The notes under the pieces are model-generated. The model was not told where the DNA came from. It saw nothing but the letters and a program-made list of their open reading frames with translations, and did no database searches. Below, piece after piece: positions 16,720 to 24,644 of a stretch of DNA of 64,000 nucleotides. Position numbers and translations under genes: made by a program. Positions within the stretch are counted from its first letter, which is position 1, and every line of letters starts with the position of its first letter. This stretch comes from Tenacibaculum discolor (GTDB lineage: Bacteria > Bacteroidota > Bacteroidia > Flavobacteriales > Flavobacteriaceae). The DNA is taken from NCBI RefSeq assembly GCF_003664185.1, contig NZ_RCCS01000005.1, positions 1 through 64,000 on the forward strand, in the 5' to 3' direction.

Positions 16720-18801
16720 TTACTTTTTAACTAATTGTTTAGTATACATTTTCCCCGTATCATCTAAAGATACAAAATAGATGCCTGCTGATAACTTTGA
16801 AACATCTACATTATTACTTCTAGAGTTCATTTTTATTTTTTTCAACAACCTTCCATTTACATTATAAATAGCAACTTCTTTATTTTTCCACAACTCATTA
16901 TTCACTTGTAAAACTATAGCACTTCCTTCTATAGGGTTCGGAGAAAAAACAATTACATCTTTATCATTTACTAAAACTTGCCTTACACTTAAATTATCGG
17001 TTTTAGCACTACCACAGTTTCCAATATTATTCCATCCACTTGAAGTTCTCTCATACAAAACATTAAAATAAACAACTCTATCACCAACCTGATAGTTTTG
17101 AGAAGAATCATATTGAGGTACACCATCACAAATATCTGTGCTAGTACCTCCATCTCCTTCAATAATATTTAGAGTGTAATCTTCAACCTCTCCATAATCA
17201 AATGAACCACAAGAAGAAGGAGTATTATTGTATCGCATAGACACTCTCATTCTTGTTACTCCTAATTTTGCAGTATTAGGTACAGTAAAGCTACCACTCA
17301 CTGAATTATCAGTAGATGCACTTTTAATCCACACTTGCTCTCCATTATCTTCAAAATCAGAATCCTGATTATAATCTATCCAAACAGCATATCCTTCTTT
17401 ATAAACCGTTCCTGTCCATTTAGGTGTAACAGTTATTGTATTGGAACTTCCTTGCTCTATATCAGTTGAAATATTAGTAAAATCTTCATATCCATTTGTA
17501 GCTCCTGAATTATTATTAATTGACCCAAGTGTTACATTCTGAATATATTCATCATTCACATTATTTCCTTTTGAATCGCAATAAGTTGGTACACTTACAC
17601 TTCCTTTACTTTTAGCTACCTCAATTAAGTACTCTAAACCAAGTTTAGCAAATTTTGCCGCATGCGTAGCATTAGCAGTCGGAAATCGGTCAGATGTATC
17701 ATTTACTGTATGAATATAAGGACTTGAACCGTTAAATGATGCTTCAAAAGGGAAAGCTGCATCATATCCTTGTTGTGCCCAACTATAATGATCAGAACAA
17801 CCATAGTTACATCGTGTATAATCGTAAGTAAATTGATGACTTCCTGAAGTATTATAATGATCCATAAGACTCGCTAAAAAAGCATTAAGAGTACTACTAT
17901 TATAACTATCATCAGAAATGTAGACATCTTTAGGTGACCCTTTATAATTTGTCATATCAAATTGCACGTACGATAACACATTAACATTTCTATTTTTATA
18001 ATCCTGTGCAATCTCTTTTGAGCCTCTTAAACCAACTTCTTCAGCAGCAAATGCCATAAACTCAATAGTTCGTTTTGGCTGAAAGTCCATTTGAAAGAGT
18101 ACTCTAGCCATTTCTGTAATTGTAGCAATACCAGAAGCATTGTCATCAGCACCAGGTGCATTTGTTTCTCTTTCTGGACTAACAGAATCGATATGACCAC
18201 CTATTATTACGTATTCATTTGGAAGATCACTTCCTTGAATTGTCATAACTACAGAAGGCATTGTAGTACTACTATGGTTAACTATTCTAACACTAACGTC
18301 AGACCTACCGCTAGCCATTGTTTCCCATTTTTGTTTTAAATCTTGAACAGCTTGTGTAGCTTTTTGGGTTGTGTGATATCTAGTTCCATAGTTTTCAAGT
18401 TCTACTATATGATTAGCAATATTTGTATTATTCACCAAGCCTAAACTTTGGTTTACAAGTTGATCTTCACTAATGGTATACGATGCTCTCTGTTGATACG
18501 TTTTTTTACTTTGAAGCTTCTGAATAGTTTGTAAAGCTTCTTTTTCAGAAGATTCATAAATAAACCCTGGACCATGAGTTAAAATCATATGATGCAGTTT
18601 TTCAGCTGCATGATGACTTAATTTTACTGCACTAAAGCCATTTGTGGAGGAAAGAATTTTAATATCTGCAGGAGCAACTTTTTGTAGTTTTAAGGCGTCT
18701 TTGGTTTCAATAGTACCATAAAACATTTTTTCTTGGCTGTAAACATTAGAAAAACTAAGGCACAGCAATAGTAACGAAAGTAGTAAATACTTTTTTTTCA
18801 T
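16720..18801 (-). CDS. Secreted M28 aminopeptidase with GEVED, CBM-like and type IX sorting domains
   Basis: A 693-residue exported zinc peptidase. A signal peptide (LLLLCLSFSNVYSQ) leads to a propeptide-like region. The M28 catalytic domain covers about 190-390, with zinc ligands and catalytic residues in GGHIDSVSP, GADDNASGI, AFAAEEVGLRGS and GCSDHYSW. A GEVED domain (about 420-550) contains the signature GEVEDYTLNI. A short module (about 560-600, YQVGDRVVYFNVLYE) resembles CBM5/12-type polysaccharide binding. The C-terminal 75 residues (FSPNPIEGS to YTKQLVKK) are a type A T9SS sorting domain. It likely releases N-terminal amino acids from extracellular peptides while anchored or bound to particles. 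Confidence 0.93.
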   Translation of the reverse strand: MKKKYLLLSLLLLCLSFSNVYSQEKMFYGTIETKDALKLQKVAPADIKILSSTNGFSAVKLSHHAAEKLHHMILTHGPGFIYESSEKEALQTIQKLQSKKTYQQRASYTISEDQLVNQSLGLVNNTNIANHIVELENYGTRYHTTQKATQAVQDLKQKWETMASGRSDVSVRIVNHSSTTMPSVVMTIQGSDLPNEYVIIGGHIDSVSPERETNAPGADDNASGIATITEMARVLFQMDFQPKRTIEFMAFAAEEVGLRGSKEIAQDYKNRNVNVLSYVQFDMTNYKGSPKDVYISDDSYNSSTLNAFLASLMDHYNTSGSHQFTYDYTRCNYGCSDHYSWAQQGYDAAFPFEASFNGSSPYIHTVNDTSDRFPTANATHAAKFAKLGLEYLIEVAKSKGSVSVPTYCDSKGNNVNDEYIQNVTLGSINNNSGATNGYEDFTNISTDIEQGSSNTITVTPKWTGTVYKEGYAVWIDYNQDSDFEDNGEQVWIKSASTDNSVSGSFTVPNTAKLGVTRMRVSMRYNNTPSSCGSFDYGEVEDYTLNIIEGDGGTSTDICDGVPQYDSSQNYQVGDRVVYFNVLYERTSSGWNNIGNCGSAKTDNLSVRQVLVNDKDVIVFSPNPIEGSAIVLQVNNELWKNKEVAIYNVNGRLLKKIKMNSRSNNVDVSKLSAGIYFVSLDDTGKMYTKQLVKK

Positions 18802-18996
18802 TTTTGAAGGGTATTAATGTTAATTATAAATTCCCTTGTAAGTTATTAAAAATTAACATTATAGAACTAAAATATTTTTCATCTTCTTATTTAATCATAA
18901 ACTTAACTTTAAAGTTTATCTTTTTTAACACTCAATAAGTTTTGTTGTATACTTCATTTTTTCGCACCTTTATGTGCACATAAACTTTTTCTACAA

Positions 18997-19881
18997 ATGT
19001 CTTCAAAGCATAGAATAAACAGAGCTTTTAAAAGAGCAAAAGAGCTACCTTTAAATGAGAGCTCTAAATATATTTTATTTTCTGATTGCCATAGAGGTGA
19101 TAACAGTTTTGCTGATGACTTTGCACGTAATAGAAAAATATATCACTATGCTTTATCTCAATATTTTCAAAAAGAATTCACCTATATAGAATTAGGGGAT
19201 GGTGATGAGCTTTGGGAGAATAAATTTGTAAATATTTTTAATGCCAATAAATACATTTACCTATTACTTCAAAAATTCCACCAACAAAACAGGTTATATT
19301 TTATCTGGGGAAACCATGATATGAATTATCGAAAACCTAAAAATGTTGCTAAAAACTTTAATTCTTATTACGATACTATTGATGGAAAGAAAAAAGAATT
19401 AATGACAAATGCTTCTTTTTCTGAAGCAATTAAACTGGTACAAGAAGATGGTAAATCTATCTTCTTACTCCACGGACATCAGGCAGATTGGTTTAATTAT
19501 ACTTTTTGGAAATTCAGTAGGTTTTTGGTTCGTGTTTTGTGGAGACCATTACAAATACATGGAATTAAAGACCCAACAAGTCCTGCTCAAAACTTTAAAG
19601 GATTAATAAAGGTAGAACGCCGTTTAGAAGAATGGATTAAGAGTAATAATAATCAAATGATTATTACAGGACATACACATCGCCCCAGATTTCCATCAAA
19701 AAACAAACTTCCACATTTTAATGATGGTAGCTGTGTACATCCTAGATGCATAACTGGTTTAGAAATTGAGAATAATGAAATAACTCTTATTAAGTGGCAT
19801 GTAGTAACTAAAGAAGATGGTACTATGCAAATTACAAGATCTGTTCTTGAGGGGCCTAAAAAAATAACCGACTACATTTAA
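18997..19881 (+). CDS. Calcineurin-like metallophosphoesterase (LpxH-like), substrate uncertain
   Basis: A 294-residue cytosolic phosphoesterase with the full metal-binding set in order: SDCHRGD (D30, H32), GDGDELW, GNHDMN, LLHGHQAD and ITGHTHRP. These are the motifs of the calcineurin-like superfamily that includes UDP-2,3-diacylglucosamine hydrolases, but the SDCHRGDNSF form differs from canonical LpxH and the protein is longer, so the lipid A role is only one option. It lies upstream of a phosphate porin and transporter, separated by a 265-bp regulatory gap. Confidence 0.8.
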   Translation: MSSKHRINRAFKRAKELPLNESSKYILFSDCHRGDNSFADDFARNRKIYHYALSQYFQKEFTYIELGDGDELWENKFVNIFNANKYIYLLLQKFHQQNRLYFIWGNHDMNYRKPKNVAKNFNSYYDTIDGKKKELMTNASFSEAIKLVQEDGKSIFLLHGHQADWFNYTFWKFSRFLVRVLWRPLQIHGIKDPTSPAQNFKGLIKVERRLEEWIKSNNNQMIITGHTHRPRFPSKNKLPHFNDGSCVHPRCITGLEIENNEITLIKWHVVTKEDGTMQITRSVLEGPKKITDYI

Positions 19882-19966
19882 CTTCGTAACTTTTTATTAA
19901 CTTAAACCCTCACATCACATAACAGTTTATTAAATTGTACTTAATATTTATATTAAAAAAAGAGAA

Positions 19967-19974
19967 TACTTTTG
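19967..19974 (+). promoter_or_regulatory. Candidate promoter -7 box for a short transcript
   Basis: TACTTTTG fits TAnnTTTG exactly. It precedes a 5-bp hairpin (CCTCT/AGAGG, 19980-19992) and a strong terminator about 95 nt later. No well-placed TTG -33 element is seen. Confidence 0.35.
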
Positions 19975-19980
19975 ATTCAC

Positions 19981-20074
19981 CTCTAAAAGAGGAGTAGTCA
20001 TTATAAATTTATTAGTTTTTGTCGACTATTTATTTGACTCACTATATACTGCCTTGAAAACAAGGCAGTTTTTT
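19981..20074 (+). ncRNA. Candidate small RNA complementary to the porin leader
   Basis: Between the -7 box at 19967-19974 and the terminator ending at 20074 lies a stretch of about 94 nt without a coding frame. It starts with a small hairpin, then an AU-rich segment containing TTTATTAGTTTTTGTCG (20008-20024), exactly complementary to 20121-20137, which ends 9 nt before the porin ATG. This would suit an RNA that pairs with the porin leader. It could instead be the 3' untranslated end of the metallophosphoesterase message. Confidence 0.35.
20049..20074 (+). terminator. Strong intrinsic terminator inside the inverted-repeat segment
   Basis: CTGCCTTG, AAAA loop, CAAGGCAG and six Ts. It lies 168 nt after the metallophosphoesterase stop and 73 nt before the porin start, so it isolates the porin promoter from upstream transcription or ends a short RNA. 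Confidence 0.9.
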
Positions 20075-20117
20075 AATATTAGATTAACACTAAGTTAACA
20101 TAAGGGTTGGTTATTTG
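20073..20117 (+). promoter_or_regulatory. Porin promoter with 11-nt-spaced heptamers
   Basis: TTAATAT (20073), TTAACAC (20084) and TTAACAT (20095) repeat every 11 nt, followed by TTATTTG (20111-20117), an imperfect -7 box. Predicted transcription starts near the right arm of the inverted repeat, 20-25 nt before the ATG at 20147. Confidence 0.5.
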
Positions 20118-20146
20118 CCGCGACAAAAACTAATAAACAACATCTA

Positions 20147-21349
20147 ATGAACTATAAAACAGTACTTACGTCTGTAAGTATGTTTGTGTTACTCTACACA
20201 CATGCACAACAAACAAACGCACCAAAATTTGGAAAGGGTATATTTAATCTAGTTGGAAAAGACAGTACTTGGTCTATGAATATGGGTGCTAGAATGCAAT
20301 TTTTAGCAACTGCAGAATGGGATTCTAACAAAGATGGTTTATATAACCCAACATCTTCAATGTTAGTAAGAAGAGCTCGTTTAAAATTTAAAGGATTTGC
20401 TTTTTCTCCCAAATTAAAATATAAAATGGAACTTGGATTGTCTAATAGAGATATTAGTGGCGCTTCAGAACATACAGGAAACGCCCCAAGATACATTTTA
20501 GATGCAGTTCTAAAGTGGAACTTCCATCAAAATTTTGAATTATGGTTTGGACAAACCAAACTACCTGGAAACCGTGAACGTGTTATTTCTTCTGCTAATA
20601 TGCAATTAGTAGATCGTTCTTTATTAAACAAACGTTTTAATATTGATAGAGATATGGGAATACAGTTAAGACATCATTTTAATTTATCTGATAAGTTTAT
20701 TGTTAGAGAAGCTTTAGCTTTTTCGCAAGGTGAAGGAAGAAATGTTACCGTAGGAAACCTAGGCGGACATCAATATACTGCTCATCTAGAATTTTTACCT
20801 TTTGGAAAGTTTGAAGGCAAAGGAGATTATATAGGTAGTGATTTAAAAAGAGAAAAAACTCCTAAGCTTGCCATTGGTATGAGTTATGACTTTAATAACA
20901 ATGCCGTAAAAACCAGAAGTAACCAAGGTACTTATATGGTTAATGATGAAGGATACTATCAAACAAACATATCAACCTTTTTTATGGATGCTATGTTTAA
21001 ATATAAAGGATTCTCTTTTATGGGAGAATATTCATACAGAGACGCCGAAGATCCTTTCGCAAAAAACTCAGACGGAACTCTTACCGGAGAAATTGTACAA
21101 GTAGGAAGCGGTTTAAACCTTCAATCAGGGTATTTATTTGCTAAAGACTGGGAAGTATCTGGTCGCTTTACTAACATTTCTTTGGACGAAAACATTACAG
21201 GAAAAGGAACTGAAAATCAATACACAATAGGATTATCAAAGTACATTGTTGGTCATAAATTAAAAGTACAAACCGATATTAGTTACTTAGATATAGCAAC
21301 AGCTACAAATCAATTAATGTATAGATTACAGGTAGACGTACACTTTTAA
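20147..21349 (+). CDS. OprO/OprP-type (phosphate-selective) porin
   Basis: A 400-residue outer-membrane porin. The signal peptide ends near THAQQ. The barrel starts FNLVGKDSTWSMNMGARMQF, with the family-typical VRRARLKFKGFAFSPKLKYKMELGLS region (about residues 68-95) and LWFGQTKLPGNRERV (about 127-145). It ends in an aromatic residue, RLQVDVHF, as barrels do. The family includes phosphate and pyrophosphate channels, but selectivity cannot be read from sequence. The PiT transporter 72 bp downstream makes phosphate the best guess. Its promoter lies inside a 17-bp inverted repeat. Confidence 0.87.
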   Translation: MNYKTVLTSVSMFVLLYTHAQQTNAPKFGKGIFNLVGKDSTWSMNMGARMQFLATAEWDSNKDGLYNPTSSMLVRRARLKFKGFAFSPKLKYKMELGLSNRDISGASEHTGNAPRYILDAVLKWNFHQNFELWFGQTKLPGNRERVISSANMQLVDRSLLNKRFNIDRDMGIQLRHHFNLSDKFIVREALAFSQGEGRNVTVGNLGGHQYTAHLEFLPFGKFEGKGDYIGSDLKREKTPKLAIGMSYDFNNNAVKTRSNQGTYMVNDEGYYQTNISTFFMDAMFKYKGFSFMGEYSYRDAEDPFAKNSDGTLTGEIVQVGSGLNLQSGYLFAKDWEVSGRFTNISLDENITGKGTENQYTIGLSKYIVGHKLKVQTDISYLDIATATNQLMYRLQVDVHF

Positions 21350-21352
21350 ATG

Positions 21353-21397
21353 ATAACATAAACATAACATGAGAGCGTTCTTGTGTAACTAAATTTG
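21353..21397 (+). promoter_or_regulatory. PiT promoter with 11-nt-spaced heptamers
   Basis: ATAACAT (21353-21359), 4-nt spacer, ATAACAT (21364-21370), then an exact -7 box TAAATTTG at 21390-21397, 24 nt before the ATG. The heptamer pair covers the -33 position, the same layout as at 12273 and 20073. Confidence 0.5.
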
Positions 21398-21421
21398 CAA
21401 AACTTAATTAAAAACTAAAAA

Positions 21422-23683
21422 ATGGGAGATCCATATATTTTGATGCTAGTCGCTTTAGCTGTTTTAGCTATTGTAGACTTAGTTGTGGGAGTTAGTAACG
21501 ACGCTGTTAACTTTTTAAATTCAGCAATCGGTTCTAAAGCAATTAAAGTAAGAAATATTATGATAATTGCGAGTGTTGGGGTGTTTTTTGGAGCAATTAC
21601 CTCAAGTGGTATGATGGAAGTAGCACGTAAGGGTATTTTTAACCCTAGCATGTTTATGTTCCAAGACATCATGTTTATTTTTATGGCAGTTATGATTACT
21701 GATATCTTACTATTAGATATCTTTAACTCATTAGGAATGCCTACATCAACAACGGTTTCTATTGTATTTGAATTATTAGGAGCAGCTGTTTGTGTATCAT
21801 TAATTAAAATTGCAGCCAACGACGCTCAATCAATTTCAGACATTTGGAACTACATTAACCATAAAAAAGCTATTCAGATTATAAATGGTATTCTACTCTC
21901 CGTAGTAGTTGCCTTTTCTGTTGGAGCAATCGTACAGTTCTTTTCTCGTTTAATTTATTCATTTAATTTTGAAAAAAGAGCTAGTTACATCAATGCTTTA
22001 TTTGGTGGTTTTGCAATCACAGCTATTACATATTTTATCTTTGTTAAAGGAATGAAAGGAACTCCTTTTTATAAAGATATAAAACATTTAATTGAAGGAA
22101 ATACACTTGTTATAATTGCTGGAGGCTTTATTTTTTGGAGTGCTATATCTCAAGTATTAATCCATTTTTTTAAAATCAATATCTTAAAATTGATTATTGG
22201 TGTAGGTACCTTCTCTTTAGCAATGGCCTTTTCTGGTAACGATTTAGTAAACTTTATTGGTGTACCAATCGCTGCTTGGAACTCATACCAAGCTTGGGAA
22301 GTATCTGGTGTTGCACCTGATGCATTCTCTATGGGTATTTTAGCTAAGAAAGTACCTTCTAATGTATGGTTATTATTATTGGCAGGAGCAGTAATGGTTG
22401 TCACTTTATGGACTTCTAGCAAAGCTAGAAATGTAATTAAAACTGGTATTGATTTATCTCGCCAAGGAGACGGACATGAAAAATTTCAACCGAACCCATT
22501 ATCTAGAGTTGTAGTTAGAGCAGCTATGGGAGTAAACCTAGGTATTAGTGCTATTATACCTAAAAAGACTTTAAACTTTATCGATTCAAAGTTTCAAAAA
22601 CCTGTAATTGAATTACCTAAAGACAAAACTTACGAAATGCCTGCTTTCGATTTAGTAAGAGCATCTGTAAACTTAATTGTTGCTGGTATTTTAATTTCTA
22701 TTGCAACTTCAATGAAATTACCATTATCTACCACTTATGTAACATTTATGGTAGCAATGGGTACCTCTTTAGCTGATAGAGCTTGGGGACGTGAAAGTGC
22801 TGTTTATAGAGTTGCTGGTGTAATTAATGTTATTGGTGGATGGTTCTTAACAGCCATTACAGCTTTCTTAACTGCAGCTTTAGTAGCTTACTTAATTAGC
22901 TGGGATATGGTAATGATTCCTGTATTGTTATTAGTGGTTGCTCTTTTAATTGCAAGAAACACTTTACAACACAGAAAAAAATCTAAAGAAGAAAAGAAGC
23001 AAGTACATATGGAACGAGCAGAATTAATCACTATTAACGGTGTGATTGAAGAAAGCTCAGATCATATTGCTGGTGTTGCTAACCGCATTAATAAATTATA
23101 CTCAAGCGTTGTAAAAGACCTTGCTACGCACGATTTAGTTAAATTACGTAAAACGGACAAGCACGTTACAAAACTAAATGATGAAATTGATAACTTAAAA
23201 GACGGTGTATTCTACTTTATTAAGTCTTTAGACGATACTTCGGTACAAGCAAGTAGGTTCTATATCTTAATTTTAGGGTATTTACAAGACGTTGCACAGT
23301 CTATTAGCTACATCTCTAGAGCTACATACAAGCACGTTAACAACAACCATAAAAACCTTAAAAAAGGACAAATTAAAGATCTTAAAAGTATTGACAATAC
23401 GCTTTCTAAGCTATTAGCTGATATTGCTGATACATTTGAAAATAGAAGTTTTGATAATTTAGGACATATTATTAACGAAAAGAAAGAGTTATTAAAAGAT
23501 GTATCTAAATCTATAGAAAAACAAGTAGAACGTATTAGAACAGATGAAACAAGTCCAAAGAATACTACATTATACTTTAGTATTTTAATTGAGACACAAG
23601 ATTTAGTATCTGGATTAATGAGTTTACTAGAAACATACGAAGAGTTTCACATCAGTACGAAAACAGCTGAAATAGAAGCTTAA
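21422..23683 (+). CDS. PiT-family phosphate transporter with C-terminal PhoU-like (DUF47) domain
   Basis: A 753-residue inner-membrane symporter. Two inverted PiT repeats are visible: the first signature VGVSNDAVNFLNSAIGSKA near residue 25 and the second FSGNDLVNFIGVPIAAW near 270, with GMPTSTTVSI and KLPLSTTYVTF segments. About twelve hydrophobic segments run to residue about 510. The last 230 residues are soluble helical, with many heptad-like Lys/Leu/Asp stretches (HMERAELITINGVIEES onward), resembling PhoU/DUF47. The fused regulator-like domain suggests feedback control of uptake (inference). It follows the OprO/OprP porin and has its own promoter. Confidence 0.92.
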   Translation: MGDPYILMLVALAVLAIVDLVVGVSNDAVNFLNSAIGSKAIKVRNIMIIASVGVFFGAITSSGMMEVARKGIFNPSMFMFQDIMFIFMAVMITDILLLDIFNSLGMPTSTTVSIVFELLGAAVCVSLIKIAANDAQSISDIWNYINHKKAIQIINGILLSVVVAFSVGAIVQFFSRLIYSFNFEKRASYINALFGGFAITAITYFIFVKGMKGTPFYKDIKHLIEGNTLVIIAGGFIFWSAISQVLIHFFKINILKLIIGVGTFSLAMAFSGNDLVNFIGVPIAAWNSYQAWEVSGVAPDAFSMGILAKKVPSNVWLLLLAGAVMVVTLWTSSKARNVIKTGIDLSRQGDGHEKFQPNPLSRVVVRAAMGVNLGISAIIPKKTLNFIDSKFQKPVIELPKDKTYEMPAFDLVRASVNLIVAGILISIATSMKLPLSTTYVTFMVAMGTSLADRAWGRESAVYRVAGVINVIGGWFLTAITAFLTAALVAYLISWDMVMIPVLLLVVALLIARNTLQHRKKSKEEKKQVHMERAELITINGVIEESSDHIAGVANRINKLYSSVVKDLATHDLVKLRKTDKHVTKLNDEIDNLKDGVFYFIKSLDDTSVQASRFYILILGYLQDVAQSISYISRATYKHVNNNHKNLKKGQIKDLKSIDNTLSKLLADIADTFENRSFDNLGHIINEKKELLKDVSKSIEKQVERIRTDETSPKNTTLYFSILIETQDLVSGLMSLLETYEEFHISTKTAEIEA

Positions 23684-23691
23684 TCAAACAA

Positions 23692-23721
23692 AAAAAGCCG
23701 AGTTAATTAACTCGGCTTTTT
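23692..23721. terminator. Terminator between PiT and thioesterase genes
   Basis: AAAAAGCCGAGTTAA and TTAACTCGGCTTTTT form a perfect hairpin active on both strands between convergent genes. Confidence 0.92.
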
Positions 23722-23744
23722 ATTTCTTTAATTTATAATAGCTA

Positions 23745-24614
23745 TTACTTCTTTTTCATGGGACGCATTAAACCTTCTTGCGCTACCGAAGCTATTAATT
23801 TACCATCTCTAGTATAAATATTCCCACAAGCAAAGCCTCTTGCTCCATTAGTATTAGGGCTTTCAACAGAGAACAACATCCAATCATTAAAATCAAAATC
23901 GCGGTAAAACCACATAGAATGGTCTAAACTTGCCATTTGTGTATTTCCAAAGTTAGCTACACTTGCATTTGGATTTAAACAAGCTGTTAAAATATTATAG
24001 TCCGATATATATGTTAATATTTGCTGTTTGATTCCTAGTGTTAAATCAGATGTTTCTCCCTTTAATTTAAACCAAACATCAACTACTGGTGGTAAATCCT
24101 TTCGGTCTAACGGATTTACAATTTGTACAGGTTTAAAATCGATAGGACGCTCAATACTTAAAAAGTCTTTCATTTTCTTTGGTAAAAAAGCTCCAAACTG
24201 ATCCAACATATCTGTCCAACTTAATAACTCTTCTGGTTGTTTTAAGTCCTCTTTTATTGGCATTTGATGCTCATAACCATCTTCTTTTTTATGAAATGAG
24301 CAAGACAAAATAAAAATTGTTTTATCATTTTGATGTGCTGTTACTCTACGCGTAGAAAAACTACCTCCATCACGGATAGTTTGTACGTTATAAGTTATAG
24401 GTAACTCTAAATTCCCTGCTTCTAAAAAATATGAATGTAACGAATGTAAAATACGTTCCTTTGGTGTTGTTCTATAAGCAGCATTTAAAGCTTGCGCTAA
24501 CACTTGACCTCCAAAAACATTTGGGCTTCCTATATCTCTACTTACTCCGTTAAAGTTCCCTTCACCTAAATCGTCAAGGGTAAGTATATTTAATAATTCT
24601 TGTGTGTTTTTCAT
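23745..24614 (-). CDS. tesB: Acyl-CoA thioesterase II
   Basis: A 289-residue double-hotdog thioesterase hydrolysing medium- and long-chain acyl-CoA to free acid and CoA. The first hotdog contains FGGQVLAQALNAAY near residue 33, and the segment RDGGSFSTRRV near 83 is a family hallmark. The second hotdog carries SLDHSMWFYRDF (catalytic Asp) near 225 and the C-terminal VAQEGLMRP with the catalytic Gln. The length is normal. It lies 30 bp downstream of the GNAT-like gene in the same direction, so the two may form one transcript. Confidence 0.94.
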   Translation of the reverse strand: MKNTQELLNILTLDDLGEGNFNGVSRDIGSPNVFGGQVLAQALNAAYRTTPKERILHSLHSYFLEAGNLELPITYNVQTIRDGGSFSTRRVTAHQNDKTIFILSCSFHKKEDGYEHQMPIKEDLKQPEELLSWTDMLDQFGAFLPKKMKDFLSIERPIDFKPVQIVNPLDRKDLPPVVDVWFKLKGETSDLTLGIKQQILTYISDYNILTACLNPNASVANFGNTQMASLDHSMWFYRDFDFNDWMLFSVESPNTNGARGFACGNIYTRDGKLIASVAQEGLMRPMKKK

Positions 24615-24644
24615 TTGTTAATACAATAAAGAGGATTTAATTCT

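Larger units (their letters stand above)
20008..20137. repeat. 17-bp perfect inverted repeat flanking the porin promoter
   Basis: TTTATTAGTTTTTGTCG (20008-20024) and CGACAAAAACTAATAAA (20121-20137) are perfect reverse complements. They enclose 96 bp that contain a terminator hairpin, the 11-nt-spaced heptamers and the likely -7 region of the porin gene. This is the geometry of an invertible promoter, or of a long-range RNA stem. Confidence 0.9.
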
